A stretch of 10,285 bases of DNA from JBCCRH01 sp039208045 (GTDB lineage: Bacteria; Bacteroidota; Bacteroidia; Chitinophagales; Saprospiraceae): assembly GCA_039208045.1 (NCBI GenBank), contig JBCCRH010000209.1, positions 1-10,285 of the forward strand. Reading direction: 5' to 3'. The position numbers were made by a program, and so were the translations under genes. This document shows positions 1 to 6,771 of this stretch, piece after piece; within the stretch, counting starts at the first letter, position 1; the number at the start of each line of letters is the position of its first letter. Under the pieces are notes generated by a model, which saw only the letters and a program-made list of their open reading frames with translations, was not told where the DNA came from and searched no databases.

Positions 1-68
1 ATAAAGTAAGGGTTAAATGATTCTAAATATAATATTACCTTTCGAGCACTTAACAAATAAAAGCCTTA

Positions 69-1175
69 ATGACACCATCAACTCCACTGCATAGAGAGAA
101 AGAGCCTCTGATCGAGCTGATTGGTATTGGCTCGGCCAAGCATAGGGCTTTGAAGAAGCATCTCCTAGCCGCCATGGCTTCATTGGATATTAACTATCCC
201 ATTCGGGAAGTTACCACTTTAGAGGACTTGCTTAAATATAAAATTGGAGGTATCCCTGCATTAATGATAGACGGCAAGGTCGTGTTCGAGCGGCAAGTAC
301 CATCCATTGAGGAGCTTCGCCTATTGTTTGGGGCACTTATAGCTTACAAAGAAGAGCGTAAGTTGCCAGTCCGGAAATTGTTGGTTCCTACTGATTTTTC
401 AGCAGCAGCAGAAAATGCTTATGTATTTGCGCAGACGATGGGTAAAACCCTTCAGACAGACTTAGAGGTGATACACGTAGAGCAGCCTACAATAAGCTTG
501 GTTGATCCCCTTTACCAAAAGGTAGAGCAGCAAGATACAGTACGAGAAGCCATGCTGAATACCTTTGTAAAGAAAAAGGGAGTGCAAAAGGCTGATGTGG
601 TAGTGGAGCGGAATATTGTGAAAGGCGCCGTAGTAGATGAACTACTACAACGTGCCCAGCAAGAAGATATCGAAATGGTCATTATGGGAATGACAGGCGA
701 AAATGATCTACTTAAACGGTGGATTGGTAGCATTTCAGCTAAAGTAGCTCGCAATGCCGCTAAGCCAGTCGTATTAATTCCACCTGGCGTTCCGTTCTCC
801 GGCTTTCGCCGAATTGTATATGCTAGCGATTATCACCCTGATGAAAAACAAGTGCTGCCACAAGTACTGAGGATTGCCCGATATTTTGGTGGCGACATAC
901 ACTTTCTGCATGTTGATGAAACCCAGTCGAAGGGAGCCGAGGTAAAGCAATTTTCTCGCTTCCCAGTCAATGGATACTTTTTTTCGTATACCCGAATTGG
1001 GCATGAAGATATTGTAACAGGAATTAATGATTTTGCCACCCTTCAACAAGCCGATTTGATAGTGCTTTCTACTGCACCCAGAACGTTTCTAGAAGATATT
1101 TTTCACCGCAGTGTCAGCCAGCAGTTGGTCTTTAAGTCCAACATTCCTCTGATGATTACCCATCTTAATGACTAA
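69..1175 (+). CDS. Thioredoxin-like/double universal stress protein fusion
   Basis: The 368-residue protein has three parts. Residues 13-89 resemble the small thioredoxin-like 'redox-active disulfide protein 2' fold: a beta start (LIELIGIGSAKH), and a GGIPALMIDGKVV strand with the cis-proline at P62. The usual CxxC is replaced by S22-A-K-H25, so disulfide chemistry is not expected. Residues 100-240 form a first UspA domain with the early aspartate (VPTDFS, D108) and a complete ATP-type motif G-x2-G-x9-G-S (G207, G210, G220, S221). Residues 246-368 are a second Usp-like domain (VYASDY, D254) that lacks this motif. Known for the family: UspA proteins are cytoplasmic stress and energy-state factors, and those with the glycine motif often bind ATP. 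Inferred: a nucleotide-sensing stress protein with a binding-only thioredoxin-like module. No signal peptide or clear ribosome binding site is seen. The ATG at 69 gives a sensible N-terminus. A second Usp gene follows 225 bases downstream. Confidence 0.88.
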   Translation: MTPSTPLHREKEPLIELIGIGSAKHRALKKHLLAAMASLDINYPIREVTTLEDLLKYKIGGIPALMIDGKVVFERQVPSIEELRLLFGALIAYKEERKLPVRKLLVPTDFSAAAENAYVFAQTMGKTLQTDLEVIHVEQPTISLVDPLYQKVEQQDTVREAMLNTFVKKKGVQKADVVVERNIVKGAVVDELLQRAQQEDIEMVIMGMTGENDLLKRWIGSISAKVARNAAKPVVLIPPGVPFSGFRRIVYASDYHPDEKQVLPQVLRIARYFGGDIHFLHVDETQSKGAEVKQFSRFPVNGYFFSYTRIGHEDIVTGINDFATLQQADLIVLSTAPRTFLEDIFHRSVSQQLVFKSNIPLMITHLND

Positions 1176-1188
1176 GTAATAGCCAAAG

Positions 1189-1321
1189 AATAAGTTCCGC
1201 ATTTTGGCAAGGGGATTTTGCTCTAAGACAAGGCGAAAAATGCAGACGATGCCCTAGCATCGGCGAGGCTTTTCAACGCAGTATTAGAGCAAAAGAGCCA
1301 GCCACAAATCGAGAAGTTATT
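1189..1321. repeat. 133-base imperfect palindrome (MITE-like or intergenic repeat)
   Basis: This fills most of the gap between the two stress protein genes. Outer arms aataagttc (1189-1197) and gaagttatt (1313-1321) pair with one mismatch. Middle arms ttttgctcta (1216-1225) and tagagcaaaa (1285-1294) are exact inverted copies. The core cgatgc (1247-1252) and gcatcg (1257-1262) is an exact stem around the loop ccta. All three pairs share the same centre (about 1255), so this is one nested structure rather than chance hairpins. Six T residues (1320-1325) follow the right end, so transcripts from the upstream gene could terminate here. The element carries no gene. It may be a small non-autonomous mobile element or a REP-like dispersed repeat, but copy number cannot be seen from one window. 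Confidence 0.6.
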
Positions 1322-1400
1322 TTTTGACTGTTACTAACCTTTATAATTAAACACCCTTTGCATTTTGATGTGATTTCCTTCATCTCAAAATACGTTGCTG

Positions 1401-2207
1401 ATGTTTAAAATACTTGTTCCTACTGATTTTTCTGCGCATGCACATAATGCGCTAGCCTATGCTATTGACCTTGCTAATGCCGTCAATGGATCTATTGAGG
1501 TACTCCATATCTATCAAGTGTACAGTACCACTGGTATGTTTGTATCCGTGGCTTCCCACTTAGAGCGTGATGCTCAGACCGATATGGATGCCTTGCTCCA
1601 AAAGTTTAGGCCTCGGCTTCAGCCGACGGCTCAGCTTTCTGGTAAAATTCTGAAAGGGGATGCTATCCCAATGATCTGTAGCCACGCAACAGCAACTAAT
1701 GTTGACCTTATCGTGATGGGAACACAAGGCGCTACAGGGCTCAAAGAAATATTTATTGGGAGTGTAACTAATGGGGTACTTAAACAAACAAGAATTCCTG
1801 TATTGGCCATTCCCAAAGATGGCTCGTATCAGTCACTCAAGTCGATCGTACTAGCAGTAGACGATAATGCCATTGAGCACAAAGAAACGATTGGAGTGCT
1901 GCTACAACTCAGTAAAGCGCTTTCCGCCCACCTACTAATCTTCCATCAAGACGATGGCGATGATGACCTAGGGGTACACGGGCATTTACACAACCACTTA
2001 GCAGGGGTAGAACATTCTTTTCACTTCGAGCTCAATCGCAATGCGATTAGCGAGAGTATCCGCGATTTTGCAGCAACAAAAAACGCAGGTATGTTGGCCA
2101 TGATTCGGCGTAAGCGAGGACTGTGGGAAGGCTTATTTCACGTCAGTGCGACCACGCGCGAAGTATTCGAAACCGAAATACCTTTACTGGTTTTGAATGA
2201 GGTGTGA
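1401..2207 (+). CDS. Universal stress protein, two UspA domains
   Basis: This is a 268-residue tandem-Usp protein. Domain 1 (residues 1-139) opens with MFKILVPTDFS, has the conserved D9, and carries the full ATP-type motif G-x2-G-x9-G-S (G107, G110, G120, S121), ending in the typical RIPVLAIP strand. Domain 2 (about 147-268) begins KSIVLAVDD and lacks the glycine motif, so only the first half is likely to bind nucleotide. This is the usual arrangement for double Usp proteins. The reading frame extends upstream to a TTG at 1395, but the ATG at 1401 puts the methionine directly before the first beta strand and is preferred. No signal sequence is seen, so the protein is probably cytoplasmic. It is a relative of the Usp part of the upstream gene, suggesting duplication. 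Two CBS-pair genes follow. Confidence 0.9.
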   Translation: MFKILVPTDFSAHAHNALAYAIDLANAVNGSIEVLHIYQVYSTTGMFVSVASHLERDAQTDMDALLQKFRPRLQPTAQLSGKILKGDAIPMICSHATATNVDLIVMGTQGATGLKEIFIGSVTNGVLKQTRIPVLAIPKDGSYQSLKSIVLAVDDNAIEHKETIGVLLQLSKALSAHLLIFHQDDGDDDLGVHGHLHNHLAGVEHSFHFELNRNAISESIRDFAATKNAGMLAMIRRKRGLWEGLFHVSATTREVFETEIPLLVLNEV

Positions 2208-2304
2208 TGAAAGTCATGCGGCTTAGTGATCAGCATCAGTACGCTCACTTCGGGTATCCTGTAATTTTAGTGTGTAGAAATTAATAACATTAAAATGTAA
2301 GGAT

Positions 2305-2760
2305 ATGAAGCCCGAAACTGCTGTTCATCAAATTATGACTACCGAATTAATTACCGTACGGCCCGAAACCGCCGCTAGCCAAGTAAAAGCTATCTTCGAT
2401 CTCCATGATTTTCATCACTTACCAGTGGTTAGTGAAGGGAATCGCCTAGAAGGTATTATTAGTCGTAAAGACTTTTCTAAAGTTGCCTACGTGCTATCGC
2501 TCAATACTAGTGGGCGTAGCTATTCCGAAGCAGCTTACGAAAACCTGAGCGCTTCCGACTTTATGACCCAATACCCTGTCGCACTCGATCCAGAGGATTC
2601 TGTTGGCTTAGCTGCGGATATTTTTATGGCCAATAAATTTCACGCCCTACCCATTATTGAAGAGGCACAGTTGGTGGGTTTAATTACCACGCATGATCTG
2701 CTGCTGTACAGTTACCAGTCCCCTTTGAGCAGTGAACAGGCTTCCCTTGAAATTTATTAA
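2305..2760 (+). CDS. CBS-pair protein, first of a tandem pair
   Basis: The 151-residue protein is made of two CBS motifs and little else. CBS 1 covers about residues 6-65 (QIMTTELITVRPETAASQ, then FHHLPVV and LEGIISRKDF). CBS 2 covers about 84-145 (DFMTQYPVALDPEDSV, then FHALPII and LVGLITTHDLL). Known for the family: two CBS motifs form a Bateman module that usually binds adenosine nucleotides such as AMP, ATP or S-adenosylmethionine, and so senses energy state. No attached enzyme, transporter or DNA-binding domain is present, so any output must pass through a partner. The gene ends 12 bases before a similar gene, so the two are probably co-transcribed. The neighbouring Usp genes suggest a stress or energy-sensing role, which is inference. 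Confidence 0.88.
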   Translation: MKPETAVHQIMTTELITVRPETAASQVKAIFDLHDFHHLPVVSEGNRLEGIISRKDFSKVAYVLSLNTSGRSYSEAAYENLSASDFMTQYPVALDPEDSVGLAADIFMANKFHALPIIEEAQLVGLITTHDLLLYSYQSPLSSEQASLEIY

Positions 2761-2772
2761 AAACTATTACTA

Positions 2773-3210
2773 ATGGATTATACAACCACCGTTGGACAGA
2801 TCATGACTACAGAAGTGATCACGGTCACGCCTAAAGATACGATGACTAAAGTCCAGCAAATATTTCAGGACAACGCCATTCACCATTTGCCAGTGGTGGA
2901 CGGGCTAAAGATCGTAGGTATTCTTAGTCATACCGATTATTTGAAGCTCCTGCATGGCTTTACCCTCTTCAAAACGCACCAGAGTGAGGCCTACAATGAC
3001 GCGATCATGCGCTCCCTCTTAGTAGAAGAAGTGATGACCAAGCAAGTGGCCACGCTGCGGCCCACCGATACGGTGATGATGGCTGCTAGCTTCATCCGCG
3101 AAAATCTGTTCCATGCCCTGCCGATCGTCAAAGACAATGGCACGCTAATCGGAATTGTTACTTCCAATGATTTGCTCAACTTTGCCTACCGAGAAGCTGT
3201 GGTGATCTAG
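2773..3210 (+). CDS. CBS-pair protein, second of a tandem pair
   Basis: The 145-residue protein has the same layout as its upstream neighbour. CBS 1 covers about residues 6-64 (QIMTTEVITVTPKDTMTK, IHHLPVV, IVGILSHTDY). CBS 2 covers about 83-142 (EVMTKQVATLRPTDTV, FHALPIV, LIGIVTSNDLLNFAY). The blocks QIMTTE, HHLPVV and FHALPI match the preceding protein, pointing to tandem duplication. CBS proteins assemble as dimers, so the two products could form a heterodimer with mixed ligand sites; this is inferred. The protein is cytoplasmic with no signal or membrane segment. The start ATG at 2773 is 12 bases after the previous stop codon and has no clear Shine-Dalgarno sequence. Confidence 0.88.
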   Translation: MDYTTTVGQIMTTEVITVTPKDTMTKVQQIFQDNAIHHLPVVDGLKIVGILSHTDYLKLLHGFTLFKTHQSEAYNDAIMRSLLVEEVMTKQVATLRPTDTVMMAASFIRENLFHALPIVKDNGTLIGIVTSNDLLNFAYREAVVI

Positions 3211-3246
3211 ATTTTTTTGCTAGTATTGTAGGAAAAGAATCGCGTT

Positions 3247-3768
3247 ATGCAGGCACCACTCTTTACCGAACAGCAACATATGCGCCAATGGTGGTTGCAG
3301 CTTGTGCTAGCTGTACCTGCCATTTTGGTTATTTGGGCCCTCGTACAACAGCTCGTTTTTGGGGTGAATTTTGGGAATAACCCGATGTCCGATATGAGCC
3401 TATTCTTGATGGCCGCACTCGTTTTTGGCCTATCTGGCTTACTCTGGACGGCCAATCTAAAAACGGAATACACCGCTAAGCACCTCCAATACCGCTTCTT
3501 CCCTTTCCACTGGAAAGACCAGCACCTCAACTGGTCAGAAGTCAAGCAGGCCACGCTCTTGCGCTACCGCCCCATCAAAGATTATGGCGGTTGGGGATTG
3601 CGCTACAGCGTAAAAAATGGCAAAGCATTTAATGTATCGGGTAGCCTAGGCCTCCGCATTGAAACAAAGGGTGGGAAGAAAATCCTCTTCGGCACGCAAG
3701 ATCCAGAGGCCATTCGGAAGGTATTTAAGGAATTGAAGCTGTCTTTGAAGGATGAGTTAAAAAAGTAA
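3247..3768 (+). CDS. Two-helix membrane protein with PH-like C-terminal domain
   Basis: The 173-residue protein has two hydrophobic helices, about residues 16-38 (WLQLVLAVPAILVIWALVQQL) and 50-69 (MSLFLMAALVFGLSGLLWTA). These are followed by a roughly 100-residue soluble tail. The tail has the strand pattern of small bacterial PH-like membrane proteins: a LQYRFFPFHWKDQHLNWSEV block, a glycine-rich YGGWGLRYSV turn, KAFNVSGSLGLRIETKGGKKILFGTQ, then a lysine-rich final helix. It resembles the DUF6141-type hypothetical family, but that assignment is from memory and not firm. No catalytic motif is visible. It starts 36 bases after the CBS gene and could be in the same operon. An in-frame ATG at 3280 is a possible alternative start that would still keep the first helix. 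Confidence 0.75.
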   Translation: MQAPLFTEQQHMRQWWLQLVLAVPAILVIWALVQQLVFGVNFGNNPMSDMSLFLMAALVFGLSGLLWTANLKTEYTAKHLQYRFFPFHWKDQHLNWSEVKQATLLRYRPIKDYGGWGLRYSVKNGKAFNVSGSLGLRIETKGGKKILFGTQDPEAIRKVFKELKLSLKDELKK

Positions 3769-3818
3769 AAATCACGCGGATTTAACTATCTTACAAGAGA
3801 ACAAAATCATACCATTCT

Positions 3819-4046
3819 ATGGGTGCTGCAAAAAAACTATCTAATCTTCAATTAGAATTGCTGAAAGTCTTCAGTTTCGATCTTGATGATACGCAAATTA
3901 TCGAAATTAGAGATTTGCTAGCTAAATACTTCGCAGATAAGGCAACAGAAGAAATGGATAGGCTCTGGGAAGAAAATAGCTGGAACCAAGAAACTATCCA
4001 GCAGTGGTCTGAAGAGCATATGAGAACAAAATATTCTGCCAAGTGA
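3819..4046 (+). CDS. Antitoxin of a PIN-type toxin-antitoxin pair
   Basis: The 75-residue protein is acidic and predicted to be mainly helical. It starts KKLSNLQLELLKVFSFDLDD, continues with IIEIRDLLAKYFADKATEEMDRLWEE, and ends with an EENSWNQETIQQWSEEHMRTKY tail. This sequence type is commonly found directly upstream of COG1569-like PIN toxins and is taken as their antitoxin. Its stop codon overlaps the GTG start of the toxin gene by four bases (GTGA, 4043-4046), which implies translational coupling and antitoxin-first synthesis. No recognisable helix-turn-helix or ribbon-helix-helix DNA-binding motif can be identified by eye, so autoregulation is uncertain. Calling it an antitoxin rests mainly on position, size and resemblance. 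Confidence 0.78.
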   Translation: MGAAKKLSNLQLELLKVFSFDLDDTQIIEIRDLLAKYFADKATEEMDRLWEENSWNQETIQQWSEEHMRTKYSAK

Positions 4047-4447
4047 AAATTGTAATGGATACGAATGTTCTATTGATGTCCATTCCCAAGAAGTCTCCTT
4101 ACAGAAGAATTTTTGATGCTCTTATTGATGGTGAATGTAAGCTGGCAATTACCAACGAAATTCTTTCAGAATATATGGAAGTATTAGAGGAAAAGGCTAG
4201 TAGTATTGTAGCAAAAAATATTGGTGAGTTTCTAGTGAATTCTAGGTATGTACAGAAAGTAGAGATATTCTATCGATGGAATCTAATCGAACAAGACCCA
4301 GATGACAATAAATTTGTAGACTGTGCAATAGCTGGAAATGTCAAGTTCATTGTTTCCAACGACTCGCATTTTAAGATTCTAAAAACTATAGACTTCCCAA
4401 ACGTCGAGGTTATCAAAATAGATGACTTTCTAAAAGAGCTGAGTTAA
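4043..4447 (+). CDS. PIN-domain toxin RNase (COG1569-like)
   Basis: The 134-residue protein is a single PIN domain. The family's metal-binding acidic residues are visible: D6 in KIVMDTNVLL, E43 in ITNEILSEYMEVL, D88 and D93 in DPDDNKFVDCAIAG, and D107 in FIVSNDSHF. PIN toxins are Mg2+ or Mn2+-dependent ribonucleases that cut cellular RNA when the antitoxin is lost. The start is GTG at 4043: the family consensus begins MKIVxDTN, and the next ATG at 4055 would remove the first beta strand. The gene overlaps the antitoxin gene by four bases. Its TAA stop (4445-4447) overlaps the TAA of the convergent oxidoreductase gene on the other strand. The antitoxin/toxin segment looks more AT-rich than the molybdoenzyme operon beside it, consistent with horizontal acquisition. 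Confidence 0.9.
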   Translation: MKIVMDTNVLLMSIPKKSPYRRIFDALIDGECKLAITNEILSEYMEVLEEKASSIVAKNIGEFLVNSRYVQKVEIFYRWNLIEQDPDDNKFVDCAIAGNVKFIVSNDSHFKILKTIDFPNVEVIKIDDFLKELS

Positions 4448-6759
4448 CTCTTTTCCACTTTCACCACCACACTCTTCGACGCCGGCGTCTTGCTCCCCCG
4501 CGCCACCTGATCAATCGGCACCAGCACGTTAGCCTCAGGGAAATAGGTAGCTATGCAGCGGTTGGGGATAGCATAAGGTACCACGATAAATTGCTCCGCC
4601 ACGCGCTTCTGCCCTTGATAATGCCCCACCAAGTTCACCACATCACCCGACTTTAACCCCTCCCTTTGCATATCCTGTGCATTCATTAGCACGACGCGGC
4701 GCTCGTTGTAGATGCCACGGTAGCGGTCGTTGAGGCCATAGATGGTGGTGTTGTACTGATCGTGACTGCGGATAGTCATCATGAGGTACTCGTTCTCTTT
4801 CAGTGGGTTGGAGGGGACTGGGTTGAGGGTAAATTGCGCTTTGCCGCTGGTCGTATTAAACTGGCCCTTGCGCGCACTATTGGGCAAATAGAAACCGCCG
4901 GATTCGCGTACGCGCTCGTTGTAGCGCTCAAAGCCTGGGATGACCGCTTCGATAGCTGTTCGAATATGGTCGTAGTTGCTGATCATTGTATCCCAGTCTA
5001 CTTGCGTGCGGTGTTGTAGGGTGGCTTTCGCCAAATGGGCTACGATGGCAGGTTCGCTCAGGAGGTGTTGGGAGCTCGGGGGCAAAATACCTTGGGAACT
5101 GTGGACGACACCCATAGAGTTTTCGACACTGACAAATTGCTCGCCTGCTGCCTGATTATCGATTTCAGTGCGGCCCAAGCAAGGAAGGATGAGCGCTTCT
5201 GCTCCGTGGATGAGGTGGCTGCGATTGAGCTTAGTAGAAACCTGTACGGTGAGGGTACAGTTGCGTAAAGCCGCCGCCGTATACTCCGTATCTGGGGTAG
5301 CAGAAATAAAATTGCCACCCATAGCGAAAAAGACCTTCGCCTGCTCCGCATGCATCGCCTTGATGGCATCTACTACGGCATAGCCGTGCTCTTGGGGTGG
5401 CTTAAAGCCAAAATGCTGTTCGAGCCGGTCAAGGAAGGCCTGCGGCGGGGCCTCCCAAATGCCCATGGTGCGATCGCCCTGTACATTGCTATGGCCACGC
5501 ACTGGGCAGGTGCCTGCCCCTGGCTTTCCAATGCTCCCTTTCAGGAGTAAGAAATTAACGACTTCCTGGATATTATCTACCCCATTTTCATGCTGTGTAA
5601 GTCCCATTGCCCAGCATACGATAATCTTGCGCTTGTTGCGCAGCAGCTCCACCGCCTCCTTAATCTTTGATCGGTCGATACCGCAGGCCTCCTGTAAGTC
5701 ATTAAAATCATATTTTTTGAGGTCTTCCAAAAAGGCAGAGATGCCCTCTGTATGCTTACCCACGAATTCCATATCCAAGACATAGCCTGGATATTTCTGC
5801 TCTTCATACCACAGTAGTTGCATGATAGCTTTCAGCAATGGGATGTCGCCGTTGATGCGCACGGGCAGGTAAAGGTCGGTGAGCTTGGTACCTTTGCCCA
5901 GCATCTTGAGGGGGTGCTGTGGATTTTTAAAGTTCATTAAGCCCGCCTCTGGAAGTGGGTTGACCGTGATAATTTTGCCGCCATTTTCCTTGCAGCGCTC
6001 TAGTGCCGATAGCATCCGGGGGTGGTTAGTTCCTGGATTTTGGCCCATTACGATGACCACTTCTGCTTCGTAGAAATCTGTTAAAGTCACCGAGCCTTTT
6101 CCGATTCCTACCGTTTTTGAAAGTCCCTGCCCGCTTGATTCGTGGCACATATTGGAGCAATCGGGTAGATTATTGGTGCCATATTCTCTGACAAATAGCT
6201 GGTAGAGGAAGGCTGCTTCATTGCTCGTTCTGCCCGAAGTATAGAAGATGGCTTCGTCGGGAGAAGCTAAAGCGTTGAGGTGGCTCGCTATTTTTTGGAA
6301 GGCTTCTTCCCAGCTGATGGCCTGGTAGTGTTGGCTACCTTTCGGTAAATACATGGGCACCGTGAGGCGGCCTTGCTTGCCGAGCTTATAGTCCGACCAC
6401 TGGCTAAGCTCAGCAATACTATGCTGGGCAAAGAAGTCGGGTAGGATGCGTCGCTTGGTGGCTTCTTCAGCAATTGCTTTGACTCCATTTTCACAGTATT
6501 CGCCCAAGGAAGAGCGCTCATCATCGGGATCGGGCCAGGCACAGCCAGGGCAATCGATGCCACCTTTTTGGTTGAGTTTAAACATCGCTTTTACCCCCGT
6601 ATTGAGGTTCATGTGCTGGCGCACTTGTCCGATGGTGCTGGAGATAGCGGGTAAGCCCGCAGCAGTCGTCTTTGCTTTTTTGACTTTAATACCTGTAAAC
6701 TCCACCGGGGGCTGGGCAGAGGGCTCGTTGGAGGGGGGAGTAGGTTGCTTTGGTTTCAT
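4444..6759 (-). CDS. FdhF/YdeP-family molybdopterin oxidoreductase
   Basis: The 771-residue protein is close to full length for the YdeP-like 'FdhF/YdeP' family. After a proline-rich start (residues 1-20) comes the family signature GGIDCPGCAWPDPDD with C70 and C73, followed by C89 (EYCENG). These are candidate ligands for an N-terminal iron-sulfur cluster. The NMCHESSGQGL block places C205 where formate dehydrogenase H has its selenocysteine, so a cysteine probably ligates molybdenum. VVIVMGQNPGTNHPRM and KIITVNPLPEAG are typical bis-MGD-binding segments. From about residue 650 the C-terminal cofactor-binding beta barrel follows (MTIRSHDQYNTTIYGLNDRYRG, and LKSGDVVNLVGHY near the end). No twin-arginine signal is seen, so it is probably cytoplasmic. 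The substrate is not certain: family members are called formate-dehydrogenase-like, and YdeP is linked to acid resistance. fdhD lies 12 bases upstream in the same operon. Confidence 0.92.
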   Translation of the reverse strand: MKPKQPTPPSNEPSAQPPVEFTGIKVKKAKTTAAGLPAISSTIGQVRQHMNLNTGVKAMFKLNQKGGIDCPGCAWPDPDDERSSLGEYCENGVKAIAEEATKRRILPDFFAQHSIAELSQWSDYKLGKQGRLTVPMYLPKGSQHYQAISWEEAFQKIASHLNALASPDEAIFYTSGRTSNEAAFLYQLFVREYGTNNLPDCSNMCHESSGQGLSKTVGIGKGSVTLTDFYEAEVVIVMGQNPGTNHPRMLSALERCKENGGKIITVNPLPEAGLMNFKNPQHPLKMLGKGTKLTDLYLPVRINGDIPLLKAIMQLLWYEEQKYPGYVLDMEFVGKHTEGISAFLEDLKKYDFNDLQEACGIDRSKIKEAVELLRNKRKIIVCWAMGLTQHENGVDNIQEVVNFLLLKGSIGKPGAGTCPVRGHSNVQGDRTMGIWEAPPQAFLDRLEQHFGFKPPQEHGYAVVDAIKAMHAEQAKVFFAMGGNFISATPDTEYTAAALRNCTLTVQVSTKLNRSHLIHGAEALILPCLGRTEIDNQAAGEQFVSVENSMGVVHSSQGILPPSSQHLLSEPAIVAHLAKATLQHRTQVDWDTMISNYDHIRTAIEAVIPGFERYNERVRESGGFYLPNSARKGQFNTTSGKAQFTLNPVPSNPLKENEYLMMTIRSHDQYNTTIYGLNDRYRGIYNERRVVLMNAQDMQREGLKSGDVVNLVGHYQGQKRVAEQFIVVPYAIPNRCIATYFPEANVLVPIDQVARGSKTPASKSVVVKVEKS

Positions 6760-6771
6760 AATGTCTATAGT

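Noticed and set aside
27..43. Bacteroidota-type -7 element (TACCTTTC) upstream of the first gene
   Set aside because: It has one mismatch to TAnnTTTG, and no TTTG is found at the expected -33 distance.
1395..1400. TTG start two codons upstream for the second stress protein
   Set aside because: The ATG at 1401 fits the Usp N-terminus, and no ribosome binding signal favours TTG.
3207..3554. Antisense open frame of 115 residues opposite the membrane protein gene
   Set aside because: The + strand product has clear membrane helices and a PH-like tail. The antisense product is cysteine- and serine-rich without a pattern, so it is a shadow.
5058..5785. Several open frames on both strands inside the oxidoreductase gene
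   Set aside because: They overlap a full-length, motif-complete molybdoenzyme gene, and their translations show no family features.
6121..6170. Possible selenocysteine in the YdeP-like enzyme
   Set aside because: The relevant codon is TGC (cysteine, C205) and no in-frame TGA interrupts the gene.
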